Source: Astragalus membranaceus
Lineage: Eukaryota; Streptophyta; Magnoliopsida; Fabales; Fabaceae
Assembly: GCA_039519185.1 (NCBI GenBank)
Contig: CM076848.1
Span: 54,152,778-54,216,777 of the forward strand
Direction: 5' to 3'
DNA length: 64,000 nucleotides
Of the stretch, positions 32,235 through 42,509 are shown piece by piece. Every line of letters begins with the position of its first letter. The first letter of the stretch is position 1. Both the position numbers and the translations under genes were made by a program. A model generated the notes under the pieces. That model was not told the origin of the DNA. It was given only the letters and a program-made list of their open reading frames with translations, and did no database searches.

Positions 32235-35200
32235 TCAAGAAAACAAATACGGATACTGAGTCCGCATATCGTCCTCCAACTCCCAAGTAGCTTCCTCGAC
32301 GGAAAAACCATCCCAAACCACCTTGACAATGGGAATTGACTTCGTCCGTAGCGTCCTCTCGCCTCGTTCCATGATGTAATTTGGATGAGGTTGGAAAGAC
32401 AAATCCGGTCGGAGGTCAATCGTTTCAAAATCTAACGGTTGACTTGGATCGGGAATGTACTTTCGCAACTGAGACACATGAAATACATCATGCAAACTTG
32501 ACAATGGAGGAGGCAAGGCGATGCGGTATGCAAGAGGCCCAACTCGCTCGATAATTTGGAAGGGTCCAATATACCGAGGACTGAGCTTCTTCACCCGTAA
32601 TGCTCTACCCGTTCCAATTGTTGGTGATAATCTCAAAAACACATGATCACCTGACTCAAACTCTAACGGCCTTCTCCTTTTGTCGGCATAACTCTTTTGC
32701 CTACTTTGAGCAGCTTTCATTCTTTCCCTGATATGGCGGATCTTTTCAGTAGTGTCTTGAATCACCTCAGGTCCTAACAATCGGTTCTCACCGACTTCCC
32801 ACCAACACAATGGAGTTCTACATTTCCTTCCATACAAGGCTTCAAAAGGTGCCATTCCGATACTGGAATGATAACTGTTGTTATATGAGAATTCCACCAA
32901 TGGAAGATGATCCTCCCATTTCTTTCCGTTATCAAGTACCGAAGCCCTAAGCATATCCTCTAATGTCTGGATAGTTCTCTCAGTCTGACCATCTGTCTGC
33001 GGGTGATAAGCGGTACTAAGAAGTACTTTAGTTCCCAATGCTTCATTCAGAGCTTTCCAAAATCGAGAAGTGAATTTCGGATCTCGATCCGACACTATAC
33101 TGGTAGGAACCCCATGTAACCTTACTATGCTCTTCAAGTACACCTCAGCTAACTTGGATACTTTACTGCTAGAACGGACCGGAATAAAATGAGCTGATTT
33201 GGTTAACCGATCCACAACTACCCAAATGGAGTCGTTACCGGCTTGAGACCTTGGCAATGCCATTACAAAATCGATGGAAATGTCTTCCCATTTCCACACT
33301 GGCACCTCTAGTGGCCGTAACAGACCACCAGGCTTCTGATGTTCTATCTTAACTCTTTGGCAAGTTAAGCACTTTGATACAAATTCAGCAATCTCTAACT
33401 TCATTCCTTGCCACCAATACATCTGCTTTAAATCTCTATACATCTTGGTGGATCCAGGATGTACAGAAAATACACTTCGGTGTGCTTCCTCTAGCACTTG
33501 TTTTTTAATATCTTCATCATCTGGCACACAGATCCTACCGTTGAAACAAATCACTCCATCTCTATCTTCAGTAAAATCTGGCAACAATTTTTGCGATTGT
33601 AGATTCGCATCATTTTCCTGTGCTAAGCGAATAGAATCCCTTAATGAACTGGAGATCCTCATATGGCTCAACACTAACCGGCTTTTCCTTGATTTTGCTT
33701 TCATATTTAAGTCTCTAAAGGACTCCAACAATTTCATTTCATGCATCATATACTCTGCCACGTGAATGGATTTCCTACTTAGTGCATCGGCTACAACATT
33801 AGCCTTCCCCGGATGATACTTCAATTCGAAGTCATAATCCTTCAGAAATTCCACCCACCTTCTCTGCCTGTTATTCAACTCCTTCTGATCAAACAAATAT
33901 TTCAAGCTTTTATGATCACTGAAGACTTCGAAACGAGACCCATATAGGTAATGTCTCCAAATCTTCAGTGCGTACACAATGGCTGCCAACTCCAGATCAT
34001 GAGTCGGATAATTCTCTTCATGAGTCTTCAACTGTCTGGAGGCATAAGCTACAACTTGTTGGTTCTGCATGAGAACACATCCCAAACCCTTCCCAGAAGC
34101 ATCGCTGTAAATTTGAAAATCCAAAGACGGATCTGGAAGAATTAGGATTGGAGCAGAAGTTAACCTAACCTTCAACTCTTGAAAGCATTCCTCACAATCG
34201 GCATTCCATATAAACGGTTGGGCCTTGCGAGTCAACCGAGTAAGTGGGAGAACCAATTGTGAAAAACCTTGGATAAACCTTCTGTAGTAACCGGCTAGAC
34301 CCAAGAAACTCCTTATTTCGGTGACAGATGTTGGCCGTTCCCAGTTCAACACCGCTTCTATTTTACTCGGATCCACCGCAACTCCCGATTGGGAAATCAC
34401 GTGTCCTAAAAACTTCACTTCCGGCATCCAGAAATCGCACTTCGACGGTTTGGCATACAATTTCTTTTCTCGGAGTACGTTCAGAACAATGCGGAGATGT
34501 TGGACATGATCCTCAATGGTCTTAGAGTACACCAAGATGTCATCAATAAAAACTACTACAAACCGATCGAGATAAGTATGGAATACTCGGTTCATGTAAT
34601 CCATGAATACCGCTGGAGCATTAGTCAAACCGAAGGGCATCACTACGAACTCGTAATGTCCATACCTCGTACGGAAAGCTGTCTTCGGAATATCTAAGGC
34701 TCGTACCTTTATTTGATGATAGCCCGACCTCAGATCAATTTTTGAAAATACCACAGCCCCTCTAAGTTGGTCGAGCAAATCGTCTATCCTTGGCAAGGGA
34801 TATTTATTTTTGATCGTCACTTTATTCAATTGCCGATAATCTATGCACAACCTCATGCTACCATCCTTCTTTTTGACTAGCAACACCGGAGCACCCCATG
34901 GAGAAGCACTCGGTCGGATAAACCTTTTCGATATTAATTCTTCAAGTTGAGACTTCAATTCCTTCAATTCTAAAGGAGACATCCTATAAGGGGCAATAGA
35001 TATCGATCCTGTACCAGGAATCAATTCTATTGAGAATTCTACCTCTCTGTCAGGAGGTAAGGATGAAACTTCCTCTGGAAAGACATCTAGAAATTCATTT
35101 ACCACTTGCACAGATGACAAGTCTAAACCCGTTTCAGTAGATGCAGACAACATAATAAGAATAGCTTCCGCACCTTGGAATAATGACTGGCTTGCTTCGG

Positions 35201-36605
35201 TGTAAGAGATCGTTGCTTCAAAATCTGTCTGTGTCAACCCTACGGATTCAGAGGCGAAGCTAATGGTTCGATCAGCACAGTTGATAATCACATGATTGTC
35301 AGCCATCCAATTCATACCCAGAACAATGTCCATACTCCTCATAGGCAAGCAAATAAATTTCACAACAAACTGTCTGTCACCTATGACAAGTAAGCAATTT
35401 TCACATAATGATTGGGTCTGGACACGACCCTTAGCCGCAGTTAAAATAGTTATCGGTTCGGATAGCTCAGACAATGCTAAACCCAACCGATCCACACATG
35501 CTTGTGATATGAAACAATGAGTTGCACCAGAATCATATAAAATATTGACTGAGTTATTAAAAAGAGATCCCGTACCCCTTAGAAGATTATCTGTTGGTGT
35601 GATGGTTCGTGCATCCAATGTGTTGATTCGTCCCTGACTAGGAGCATTAGGTGCCCTTTGGAAATTCCTCTTAGCCGGGCACTCATTTGAATAGTGACCC
35701 ACCTCATTACAATTGTAGCACCGGTTCGGTCCTCGCCCGCAATCCCCACTGTGATACTTCCCACACTTTGTACAATTTCTGGTCTTTGGAGGATCAGACG
35801 TTTGCACCTGTTTCCCTTTATAATTACTTCCTTTGAATGGCCTGGATGGAGTAGAAGATTCAGCAACCTTTTTCTTGCCCTTCCAATAGTCTTTCTTTTC
35901 AGCATACATTTTCCTCAGATCCTCCTCAGCAACATATGCTTGTTGCACTAAGGCAGGATAATTAACCAAGGTGTAAGAACTGAGTCCTTGGCTCACATCA
36001 GCTCGGAGACCTTCTTTGAATATTTGCATTTTCCACATATCATTTGGGGCATACCTCCCCAACTCATAGAACTGAGACAGTCTTTCAAATTTTGCAGCAT
36101 ATTCTCCAACCGACAGATCACCTTGTTTGAGATTCACAAACTCCGCTTGCTTGCTTAGTTTCTTCACTGAAGGGAAATATTGCTTCAGAAACAATTCCTT
36201 GAAGTTGTCCCAAATTAGGGGAGTTTCTTGGAGTTCCATCATATGCCTTGCATTACACCACCAGGTGTGGGCATCTTCATCTAGCACATTTGCCGCAAAT
36301 ATTACCTTCTCTTCTTCCCCGCATTGCAAGGTTTGAAAAATTTTCTCCATTGAATCAATCCAATAGTAGGCGGTCATTGGATCCGATCCTCCCTTGAAAG
36401 TCGGGGGCTTCATCTTTTGAAATTGAAAATATGCCCGGTTAGGATCTTCCTGATGAGGTTGAACATTGGGCTGCTGCAAAGCCATTTGGTCATGCTGCAT
36501 TTGCAACATATCCTGCATCATCTTTTGCTGATTCTCAATGATATTCTGCATCCATTCAAAGTTTGGATCAACAGGAGGAGGAACGCCTCTACCTCTTCTG
36601 GCCAT
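32235..36605 (-). CDS. Tekay-like gag-pol polyprotein with chromodomain
   Basis: The start is taken at MARRGRGVPPP (36605); the frame is open 57 bp further upstream but without element-like sequence. Domains in order, by approximate residue: gag at 50-190; two zinc knuckles at 275-310 (CTKCGKYHSGDC, CYNCNEVGHYSNEC); aspartic protease with YDSGATHCF at about 358. The RT has the catalytic FIDDILVYS near 686, followed by RNase H with IYSDASGKGLG. The integrase has an HHCC finger near 1045-1080 and a DDE triad in DFVMALP, SDRDPKF and GQTERT. After a GPY/F-like LSPRYIGPF comes a C-terminal chromodomain at about 1402-1455, ending TWELEDDMRTQYPYLF. Chromodomains in this clade are thought to steer integration toward modified chromatin. 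All catalytic residues are present and the frame has no lesion, so the protein should be functional. Confidence 0.93.
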   Translation of the reverse strand: MARRGRGVPPPVDPNFEWMQNIIENQQKMMQDMLQMQHDQMALQQPNVQPHQEDPNRAYFQFQKMKPPTFKGGSDPMTAYYWIDSMEKIFQTLQCGEEEKVIFAANVLDEDAHTWWCNARHMMELQETPLIWDNFKELFLKQYFPSVKKLSKQAEFVNLKQGDLSVGEYAAKFERLSQFYELGRYAPNDMWKMQIFKEGLRADVSQGLSSYTLVNYPALVQQAYVAEEDLRKMYAEKKDYWKGKKKVAESSTPSRPFKGSNYKGKQVQTSDPPKTRNCTKCGKYHSGDCGRGPNRCYNCNEVGHYSNECPAKRNFQRAPNAPSQGRINTLDARTITPTDNLLRGTGSLFNNSVNILYDSGATHCFISQACVDRLGLALSELSEPITILTAAKGRVQTQSLCENCLLVIGDRQFVVKFICLPMRSMDIVLGMNWMADNHVIINCADRTISFASESVGLTQTDFEATISYTEASQSLFQGAEAILIMLSASTETGLDLSSVQVVNEFLDVFPEEVSSLPPDREVEFSIELIPGTGSISIAPYRMSPLELKELKSQLEELISKRFIRPSASPWGAPVLLVKKKDGSMRLCIDYRQLNKVTIKNKYPLPRIDDLLDQLRGAVVFSKIDLRSGYHQIKVRALDIPKTAFRTRYGHYEFVVMPFGLTNAPAVFMDYMNRVFHTYLDRFVVVFIDDILVYSKTIEDHVQHLRIVLNVLREKKLYAKPSKCDFWMPEVKFLGHVISQSGVAVDPSKIEAVLNWERPTSVTEIRSFLGLAGYYRRFIQGFSQLVLPLTRLTRKAQPFIWNADCEECFQELKVRLTSAPILILPDPSLDFQIYSDASGKGLGCVLMQNQQVVAYASRQLKTHEENYPTHDLELAAIVYALKIWRHYLYGSRFEVFSDHKSLKYLFDQKELNNRQRRWVEFLKDYDFELKYHPGKANVVADALSRKSIHVAEYMMHEMKLLESFRDLNMKAKSRKSRLVLSHMRISSSLRDSIRLAQENDANLQSQKLLPDFTEDRDGVICFNGRICVPDDEDIKKQVLEEAHRSVFSVHPGSTKMYRDLKQMYWWQGMKLEIAEFVSKCLTCQRVKIEHQKPGGLLRPLEVPVWKWEDISIDFVMALPRSQAGNDSIWVVVDRLTKSAHFIPVRSSSKVSKLAEVYLKSIVRLHGVPTSIVSDRDPKFTSRFWKALNEALGTKVLLSTAYHPQTDGQTERTIQTLEDMLRASVLDNGKKWEDHLPLVEFSYNNSYHSSIGMAPFEALYGRKCRTPLCWWEVGENRLLGPEVIQDTTEKIRHIRERMKAAQSRQKSYADKRRRPLEFESGDHVFLRLSPTIGTGRALRVKKLSPRYIGPFQIIERVGPLAYRIALPPPLSSLHDVFHVSQLRKYIPDPSQPLDFETIDLRPDLSFQPHPNYIMERGERTLRTKSIPIVKVVWDGFSVEEATWELEDDMRTQYPYLFS

Positions 36606-36723
36606 GATTCTGCGAAATATGCACAAAGTATTAAGTTGATCAAGCTCAATGTCTAATAGCATACTAAGAAAATCACGACTAGAGAAAGTAAAGACCCTAA
36701 AAGCTAAGTCCGACTAGGTCGAA

Positions 36724-36737
36724 CCGCTCTGATACCA
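36724..36737 (-). promoter_or_regulatory. Primer-binding site, initiator tRNA-Met type
   Basis: On the minus strand this reads TGGTATCAGAGCGG, two bases after the LTR end at 36740. Confidence 0.9.
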
Positions 36738-36739
36738 AA

Positions 36740-37536
36740 TGTAACACCCCGGTATATTTAACTTGTAAAAATACCAAATGTGCAGCAAATGTAAACATCA
36801 GAGATAATAATTTCCTGTTTAGACACTGAATACCATTATAAACTTTTTGCTGAAATATAACATAGACGTCTTATGTACAGATAAGACCATACGGTACTCA
36901 GACCATAACTGTCAGCAACTGTGGTAATCAGAGTCATACAAGAAAGCGGAAAAGGATAAACAAAACACTAATGCCATAGTGTTACAATACATGGACAACA
37001 GAAGGAAAATAAACTTAAACATAAAGCTAAGTCATTATTCTCCTCCCGGGGGCCACCTACTCGTGCTTCTGAGATTTCTTCTGTCCCTGTTTATCTGTAA
37101 AACAGCAACAATTAAACAGTGAGATACAATCTCAGTGAGTTCTACCGGAACCCCTACTAACACTCTCGGTCCGATTTTATGATTGTTTGAACGTTACACC
37201 GACTGCGCGAACGCTAAGCTGCGGTGTACCACATTTTTTAACTTTAAATATAAGGCCGACTGCGCGAACGCTAAGCTACGGCTAACATGTTATAACCCGG
37301 TACGGCACCGACTGCGCGAACGCTAAGCTGCGGTGAACCGCACTGTACGACACCGACTGCGCGAACGCTAAGCTGCGGTGCATCGCACAACAACTATTTA
37401 ACATAACACCGACTGCGCGAACGCTAAGCTGCGGCGAACCCCATAGCCAATAGTGTTTCCTAATGGCACAGAGCCTAGGGTAAGGGATCATGACTGCCCC
37501 GCCTAGTATGTCAACATGGGTCGTCACCCAAACTCG

Positions 37537-37613
<77 letters not shown>

Positions 37614-38958
37614 CACTATGAACTCACGGTCCATCAAATCAGACAATCGGTGAAACACTTTAATTCCAAGTTTTTATAAAAATCCAAGTTCACACTCGCA
37701 CTCTATTTGACCATTTTTCGACACCATTTTTAATATCAAAAACAGATCATTTTGCCTTAAAAATAGAATATTCAGTTAGGCCTCTAAATAAGCTTTCCAA
37801 CGCATCTTAGAACACCTCAATCGGGTCCCGGAATCAAAAGTTATCGCGAAACGAAAAACAGTGAAAAACTGTTGAAAATCTGCAAAACGTCGCGACGCGA
37901 ACTGCTACCGTCGCGACGCGAAAAACGACAGAAACATTTTTGCGTTGCAAGACTGCACTTGGTCGCGACGCGATGCCCTGCGGGTCGCGACGCGATGGGG
38001 GTCTGTCTGGTGCAGATTTTGCGATTTTCGCAAAATCCGCTATTCCGCTCAATTCCGATTTCAGTTCCGATCGAAAACAGATGTGACAGCCAGCAAAACC
38101 AGTCTAACCAATACTATACAATCAATCAATCAAATCAAAAACTCAATCAAAACGAATTTTATCAAAAACGACATATTTTTCCGAATAGCGGTTTTGTATC
38201 AAAATCTTTCGGATTCAAAGCACATAAAATTTATCGAGACACAAAAACATCCTAAGCGTGAGTAAAACTCACCTTTGAAGCGAGAGTCGTTGCCGAGCCG
38301 AAATCACCGAGACACAAAAACCCCCAATCGAACCCTAGGATCTCCAATCCGCTCCAAACTTCGAATTTAACTTCAATCCGCTTACAACCGTTGTTGGGCT
38401 TGCTGCTAGACATGATTCAACCATCAAAATCAACCCAAACTCGGATTACTATTCATCATCCCTCTCAAATCCGAAATCAAGAAAAAAAAAAGGGGAAATA
38501 AGGGTATGAGCCTACCTAGCTTGAGGAAATGGAAGGAGAAACAAGGATGATGATGAGGATGGAACTTTGGAATGATGGGTGATCTTCTTCTTCTTCCTTT
38601 CTCTTCTCCTCTCCTCTTCTTCTTTCTCTTCTTTTCTTCCTCTTTTCTTTCTCTCTTTTCTCTTCTTTCCTTCTTCTGCTGCGCGTTTCTTTCCTTCTTT
38701 TCTTTCCTTCTTTTCTTTTATTTCAACACACACACACATAATTAATTAATAATTAAGTGGTAGCGTGGTCCAATTACCGTATTGATCTTAATTCCTTATT
38801 TCGATTTCGAAACTTCCTTGACCCGTATTATTCGGTCAACGATCCTGTGACAGCCCATAATTAATTTTAGCACTCAATAATTTTACCAATTAAGTACCAA
38901 ATTAATTCAATTGGGTTGACATCCAAATAATTCGATTAATTATTTTGAGGATGTTACA
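36740..38958 (-). repeat. 5' LTR (element orientation) of the Tekay-like element
   Basis: 2219 bp, nearly identical to 29970-32184. Differences seen: AACAGCAAC against AACAACAAC, GCGGTG against GCAGTG, CATGGG against CATCGG, and the length of the TA run (37541-37609). Confidence 0.92.
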
Positions 38959-38962
38959 CAGG

Positions 38963-39731
38963 CTTGGAGCACCTCTAACCCAATGATTGCCCCACACCTT
39001 CACCATCTTGCCGTTATCATATCCCTTTGTTAGGACTTTAGGAATGAAGATCCAAGGGTGGCCAAATCTCACAAAACAACGTAGTTTTGTTATTGAAAAT
39101 GGATAAGAAGACCATATATGTTCCTTAGGTTATTGATGACGCTGCAAAGGACGTTGATTTTAAGTTCAGAAGTATATTCTGAGAAAAAATTGAAAACTCA
39201 ACTTAGATACATTTGACGTTTTTGCTTGGGTTCCGGTTATTGTCGCCCATGATTTTGCTTCATGTTTCTTTTTTCTTTTTTAATAATTTTATGGTGACAC
39301 TGTGTTGCATAACTGTAAAAAAATGTTCCATCCAATATATAGAATGGATAGTTTTTTTATGGTAAATCTGGAAATGGTGTTTACAATACCACACACAGAA
39401 AAGGAAAGAAATACAAATTTGTGAGAGTCGTTTGGTACTTTCAGGCGTTGGTACAAATTGGTGAACATGACTCATCCCAACCCACCAACCCATCCTAATC
39501 CAATGGTTTAGGGTTGGAGTAATTCTTAGATGGACAAAGCCCCAACACGTGTCATTGGTCAAAGCCAATAAAATGCTGCCAACACGTGTTGAACCCAATC
39601 ATGTCTTACACAAAAAATGGACAAATGGGGTTGTCCCAAGTAGTGACTTGGCTTCGGGTTGTCCCACGATTGCCCATCTCGTCATGTCCGTAAAATACCT
39701 ACGCATATATTAGTATATAATGAAATGAATA
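38963..39731. other. Unique-looking DNA between the Tekay and Tat insertions
   Basis: No gene or repeat recognised. Two G-box-like words (CACGTGT) lie at about 39547-39595. The sequence left of the Tekay element (before 29965) should join directly to this stretch in an empty allele. Confidence 0.5.
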
Positions 39732-40172
39732 TGTTATGGTAATTACAGTAACTTCTATTTGCACCCCTTCTCCAAAAGCCCAATTGATGAGAAGCCCAAT
39801 TGTAATCAAGAGAGTCCAATCTTCAATGGCCAAGATCAGCCCGCAAGATCGGACGGCCCAAAAACGCCAACACAAACTCATCCAAACTCTATAAATACCC
39901 CATTCAATGCTCATTAATGGTAAGCACTTTTCTAACCAAACACTTATTCTCTCAAATACTGACTTAAGCGTCGGAGTATCATTGCAGGTACAACCTCGCC
40001 CTCCAAGATCGAACATCCCAAGATCGAACACCTCAACATCGCCTCTCAAGGTCGAACGTCCCCGGTCGAACAAGACTTTCCTCTCAGCCTAAAGACAATG
40101 ATAGAATCAAGGACAAAATATCTACCAACTGCATAATATCGATCCTCACGATCGGTAGCACGGTACAGAACA
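39732..40172 (+). repeat. 5' LTR of the Tat element
   Basis: 441 bp with a TATA box TATAAATA at 39890-39897. A run of AAGATCGAAC / GGTCGAAC words lies at 40007-40070. Confidence 0.93.
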
Positions 40173-40173
40173 T

Positions 40174-40190
40174 TGGCGACCACAGTGGGA
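40174..40190 (+). promoter_or_regulatory. Primer-binding site of the Tat element
   Basis: TGGCGACCACAGTGGGA follows the LTR by one base. It fits, from memory, the 3' end of a plant tRNA-Arg; this was not checked against a tRNA set. Confidence 0.75.
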
Positions 40191-40235
40191 GGAACCAGTA
40201 CCCGATTTTTCTCACCATCTCCTTGAACCTATTAA

Positions 40236-42506
40236 ATGGCACCAACACGCCGCTCAATACCGACTCGTCTCATGGCCGAGCCTGACCTCAGCCCTCAGCG
40301 AACCCCTGAAGGCCACGTCCAGGAACTCACGAATTCGTCACAAACACGAAGCCGACATCCCAACACGGGACCTTCCCGAGCTCAATCGGGCGCAGATGAG
40401 ACGAGCTTGCCACCTCCCCACCAATTACTCCCGACTTTGACTGACGCGGTACAACAGCTCGTTCAGCTATTGGCTCGGCAAGAAGTAGTAAGTGAAGAAA
40501 GACACAATCGTTTCGCCAACCTCGAATCCGAAGTAGCGAGGCTGCAAAATCGAAACGTCCTGGATCAACAATCATCCGGGCAGAGCTCACTGGAAGAACG
40601 ACGCCCAACTCGAAGGAGACTTTTTCATCGATCACCCCCTCGGAGAAAGCTCAGCCATCGCTCCCCGCCACGCCGCCACCGAGGGAATGGTTCCCGTTCT
40701 CCTCCAGCTCGCCAATACGACGATCTTGATAATCCTCATTCTCCGCCACGCCGCCACCAGGGGAGTGATTCCCGTTCTCCATCAGCTCGACAATACGACG
40801 ATCTTGATGATCCTCATTCTCCTCCACGCCGCCACCGAGGGAATGGCTCCCGTTCTCCTCCGGCTCGCCGAATTGAAGGCTCAACCTCGTCAAGGAGACG
40901 ATCGAGAAGCCGTGACAGCATTCAAAACAATCAAACACGACGATACGGACGTCCTGAACCCCATCACGGACGCCAACCATTGTCACGGGCTAATCGACCT
41001 GGGAGAAAAGGTCCTTTCACAAGATCGATTGACAACTTCCGGGTTCCCCGGTATCTCGAGAAACCACCTGGAGGTTTGAAAACTTACGACGGAACGGGCG
41101 ACCCCGACAGGCATCTAGACCAATTTGACACGGCCATGCAGTATCGAAATGTACCCATGGAAATGAAATGCCGAATATTCCCTTTAACCCTAGACAAAAT
41201 GGCTTCCGAATGGTTCCGGACGTTAAGGTCGAATACCATTTCCTCATGGGACCAGTTAGCAAAACACTTCTCGGTGCACTTTGCCCATTCCAAAAGCAAA
41301 CCCAAAAACAAAAATGTTCTAGCGTCTATTGTCCAGAAAGTAAATGAACCCCTGAGGGAATATATAGAGCGATTCAACGTTGAAGCTCTTCAGGTTCGGC
41401 AGTTAGACGACGCTTTTCGAATTTTCTTCATGGCCCAAGGTCTGTTACCTGGAAGCTCGTTCCGAAAACACATCAATACCTGGGAACCTAACACCCTCCA
41501 GGAATTCCTCGAACTATCCCAGTGCTTCATTAACGAAGAAGAAAATTCAAAGGTCGATAAAACTTCGTCACATGCAGAACCATCAAAACGCCACATCGAG
41601 ATCGACCCTCGTAAAAACTCGTGGAACATCGGTAAGAAAAATCGTCACCAGGTATACACCGAACTCAACGTCTCCAACGCCCAGTTACTAGGGGAATGTT
41701 GGAACGTCGAATTCAGGGACGTCAAGCCTCCCAGGTCTTTGCCTAGCCGACCTGGGCAGAAGGCCAACAAATACTGCCGATACCACAGAAGCAATGGCCA
41801 TGACACAAACCATTGCAACGCCCTAAAGGATGACATAGAAGATTTAATAAAACGGGGAAAACTATCTTCTTACGTCAAAAGGGAGGGGGAACGGTCTGAC
41901 AACCTCGGAAGAGAAAGGAATGAAAACCTCAGGACAAAAGGAAAAGAAGTGATCGACGCAGACCGTGAAGAGCTGGATATAAAACGCTCGGTTATCATGA
42001 TGATAACTGGGGGATTCGATCATGAAGGATCGGGAAAATCCATGAAGAGAAAATGGAAGGAATTGTTGTGCGTGGCTTCAACGTCGACAACCCCGGTCGT
42101 GACTAATCGACCTCCATTATCTTTTAGTGACAACGACCTTATTGACGGAAAAGCTAACAAACACGTACCTCTCTTGATATCGGCAATCATAGCCAACAAA
42201 GAGGTACGTAGAATCCTGGTCGATCAGGGGAGCTCATCAGACATCATCTTTATCGATCTTCTGAGCAAAATGGGGATCAGCAAAGAGGAACTCACCCCTT
42301 ATAGAGGGACGGCTTTGTCCGGTTTTAACGGATCTCGAACGAAACCCCTTGGACATCTGGAGCTAATGGTTACCTACGGAACCGAACCAATGGTCCGAAC
42401 CGTCAGAACCAAATTCCTCGTCTTGCCTTGTGAATCCATATACAACGGCATTATAGGAAGACCGACCCTCGGCAGGCTCGGGGCGGTTACATCCACCACT
42501 CACTGA
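40236..42506 (+). CDS. Tat gag-protease with Arg/Ser-rich repeats
   Basis: 756 residues. At 143-214 lie three tandem 26-residue repeats of the type SPPRRHRGNGSRSPPARQYD, encoded by 78-bp units at 40662, 40740 and 40818. They make an SR-protein-like basic stretch. The gag domain is at about 275-445, with KTYDGTGDPDRHLDQFDTAM at its start. A CRYHRSNGHDTNHC zinc-binding motif lies near 512-526. The protease signature is LVDQGSSSDI near 662-671; Asp-Gln-Gly is usual for Tat elements. A TGA at 42504-42506 ends the frame exactly where RT continues in the same phase, so protease and RT would be joined only by readthrough or in an unmutated relative. Confidence 0.85.
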   Translation: MAPTRRSIPTRLMAEPDLSPQRTPEGHVQELTNSSQTRSRHPNTGPSRAQSGADETSLPPPHQLLPTLTDAVQQLVQLLARQEVVSEERHNRFANLESEVARLQNRNVLDQQSSGQSSLEERRPTRRRLFHRSPPRRKLSHRSPPRRHRGNGSRSPPARQYDDLDNPHSPPRRHQGSDSRSPSARQYDDLDDPHSPPRRHRGNGSRSPPARRIEGSTSSRRRSRSRDSIQNNQTRRYGRPEPHHGRQPLSRANRPGRKGPFTRSIDNFRVPRYLEKPPGGLKTYDGTGDPDRHLDQFDTAMQYRNVPMEMKCRIFPLTLDKMASEWFRTLRSNTISSWDQLAKHFSVHFAHSKSKPKNKNVLASIVQKVNEPLREYIERFNVEALQVRQLDDAFRIFFMAQGLLPGSSFRKHINTWEPNTLQEFLELSQCFINEEENSKVDKTSSHAEPSKRHIEIDPRKNSWNIGKKNRHQVYTELNVSNAQLLGECWNVEFRDVKPPRSLPSRPGQKANKYCRYHRSNGHDTNHCNALKDDIEDLIKRGKLSSYVKREGERSDNLGRERNENLRTKGKEVIDADREELDIKRSVIMMITGGFDHEGSGKSMKRKWKELLCVASTSTTPVVTNRPPLSFSDNDLIDGKANKHVPLLISAIIANKEVRRILVDQGSSSDIIFIDLLSKMGISKEELTPYRGTALSGFNGSRTKPLGHLELMVTYGTEPMVRTVRTKFLVLPCESIYNGIIGRPTLGRLGAVTSTTH

Positions 42507-42509
42507 AAG

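Larger units (their letters stand above)
29970..38958 (-). mobile_element. Intact Tekay/Del-like chromovirus (Ty3/gypsy)
   Basis: The element lies on the minus strand: the upstream LTR is 36740-38958 and the downstream LTR 29970-32184. On plus, both run TGTAACACCCCGG ... GAGGATGTTACA. The primer-binding site is 36724-36737. One uninterrupted polyprotein fills the interior. The LTRs differ by the length of a TA run and by about three single bases over 2.2 kb, so the insertion is very recent. CAGG directly flanks both sides (29966-29969 and 38959-38962), a 4-bp match to the expected duplication. With an open frame, matching LTRs and all cis sites present, this copy may still be able to move. 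Confidence 0.92.
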
